DNA from: Gammaproteobacteria bacterium | GTDB lineage: Bacteria; Pseudomonadota; Gammaproteobacteria; Steroidobacterales; Rariloculaceae | Direction of reading: 5' to 3' | Assembly: GCA_022820625.1 (NCBI GenBank) | Contig: JAJEFE010000007.1 | Location: 1 to 49,119 of the forward strand | Length of the DNA stretch: 49,119 bases | Shown here: positions 49,071 to 49,119 of the stretch, one piece after another | Position numbering within the stretch: position 1 is the first letter of the stretch | Layout of the letters: each line of letters begins with the position of its first letter | Notes under the pieces: model-generated | The model's database searches: none | Told to the model about the DNA's origin: nothing | Seen by the model: only the letters and a program-made list of their open reading frames with translations | Position numbers and translations under genes: made by a program

Positions 49071-49119
49071 TGAGGTGATGCGGGTGTAGGAATATCAACG
49101 ACTTAGGCTGATTGGGGCT

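Overview
The window reads as chromosome of an uncultivated, GC-rich Gammaproteobacterium. The evidence is a TonB-dependent receptor with a proteobacterial signal peptide and plug, a PepQ-type dipeptidase very close to the enterobacterial form, a MalT-like LAL regulator, and many proteobacterial toxin-antitoxin modules. I see no rRNA, tRNA, CRISPR array, transposase or integrase.

Layout. (1) 1-2.9 kb: the 3' end of a large acidic, cadherin/Ig-repeat surface protein with a strong terminator. (2) 3.0-6.65 kb: a stability region with a HigBA-type pair, a DUF1640-like coiled-coil membrane protein carrying a 54-bp tandem repeat, and a HipBA pair. (3) 6.7-28.4 kb: a catabolic and uptake region. It holds a molybdopterin pair related to pyrogallol-phloroglucinol transhydroxylase, a Baeyer-Villiger monooxygenase, an Asp/Glu/hydantoin racemase, a TonB receptor, an orphan hydantoinase B, an MFS transporter, a LuxR/LAL regulator, and an operon hyuA-hyuB-NCS1 permease, followed by pepQ. 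The likely theme is import and opening of a cyclic, nitrogen- and oxygen-containing organic compound; the substrate cannot be read from sequence. An orphan Phd antitoxin with a 20-codon vapC stump lies inside it. (4) 28.5-30.9 kb: a SnoaL-like exported protein and a PKD/propeller lipoprotein.

(5) 31-49 kb: a dense accessory and defence island. It contains Fic, VapBC, a retropepsin-like protease with a small partner, a TOTE-type primase-helicase, a truncated NYN gene behind a structured leader, two tandem paralogues of unknown function, an AbiEi-like/Fic fusion, a frameshifted Panacea (SocA-like) gene with a truncated partner, an AbiEi-AbiEii pair whose toxin carries WYL-like and zinc-finger-like extensions, RloA-RloB, and an HhH-GPD protein next to a PD-(D/E)XK-like protein. 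The island is stitched together by decayed fragments: four copies of one HEAT-like ORF, a fragment of the helicase gene and a fragment of the AbiEii gene sit at module junctions.

The features I would follow first are the SCP2/transhydroxylase fusion with its Fe-S small subunit that has lost exactly one cluster's ligands, the mosaic HEAT-like fragments with a shared breakpoint, the RloAB/HhH-GPD/PD-(D/E)XK tail of the island, and the promoter plus twin-TTCG-hairpin leader ahead of the NYN gene.
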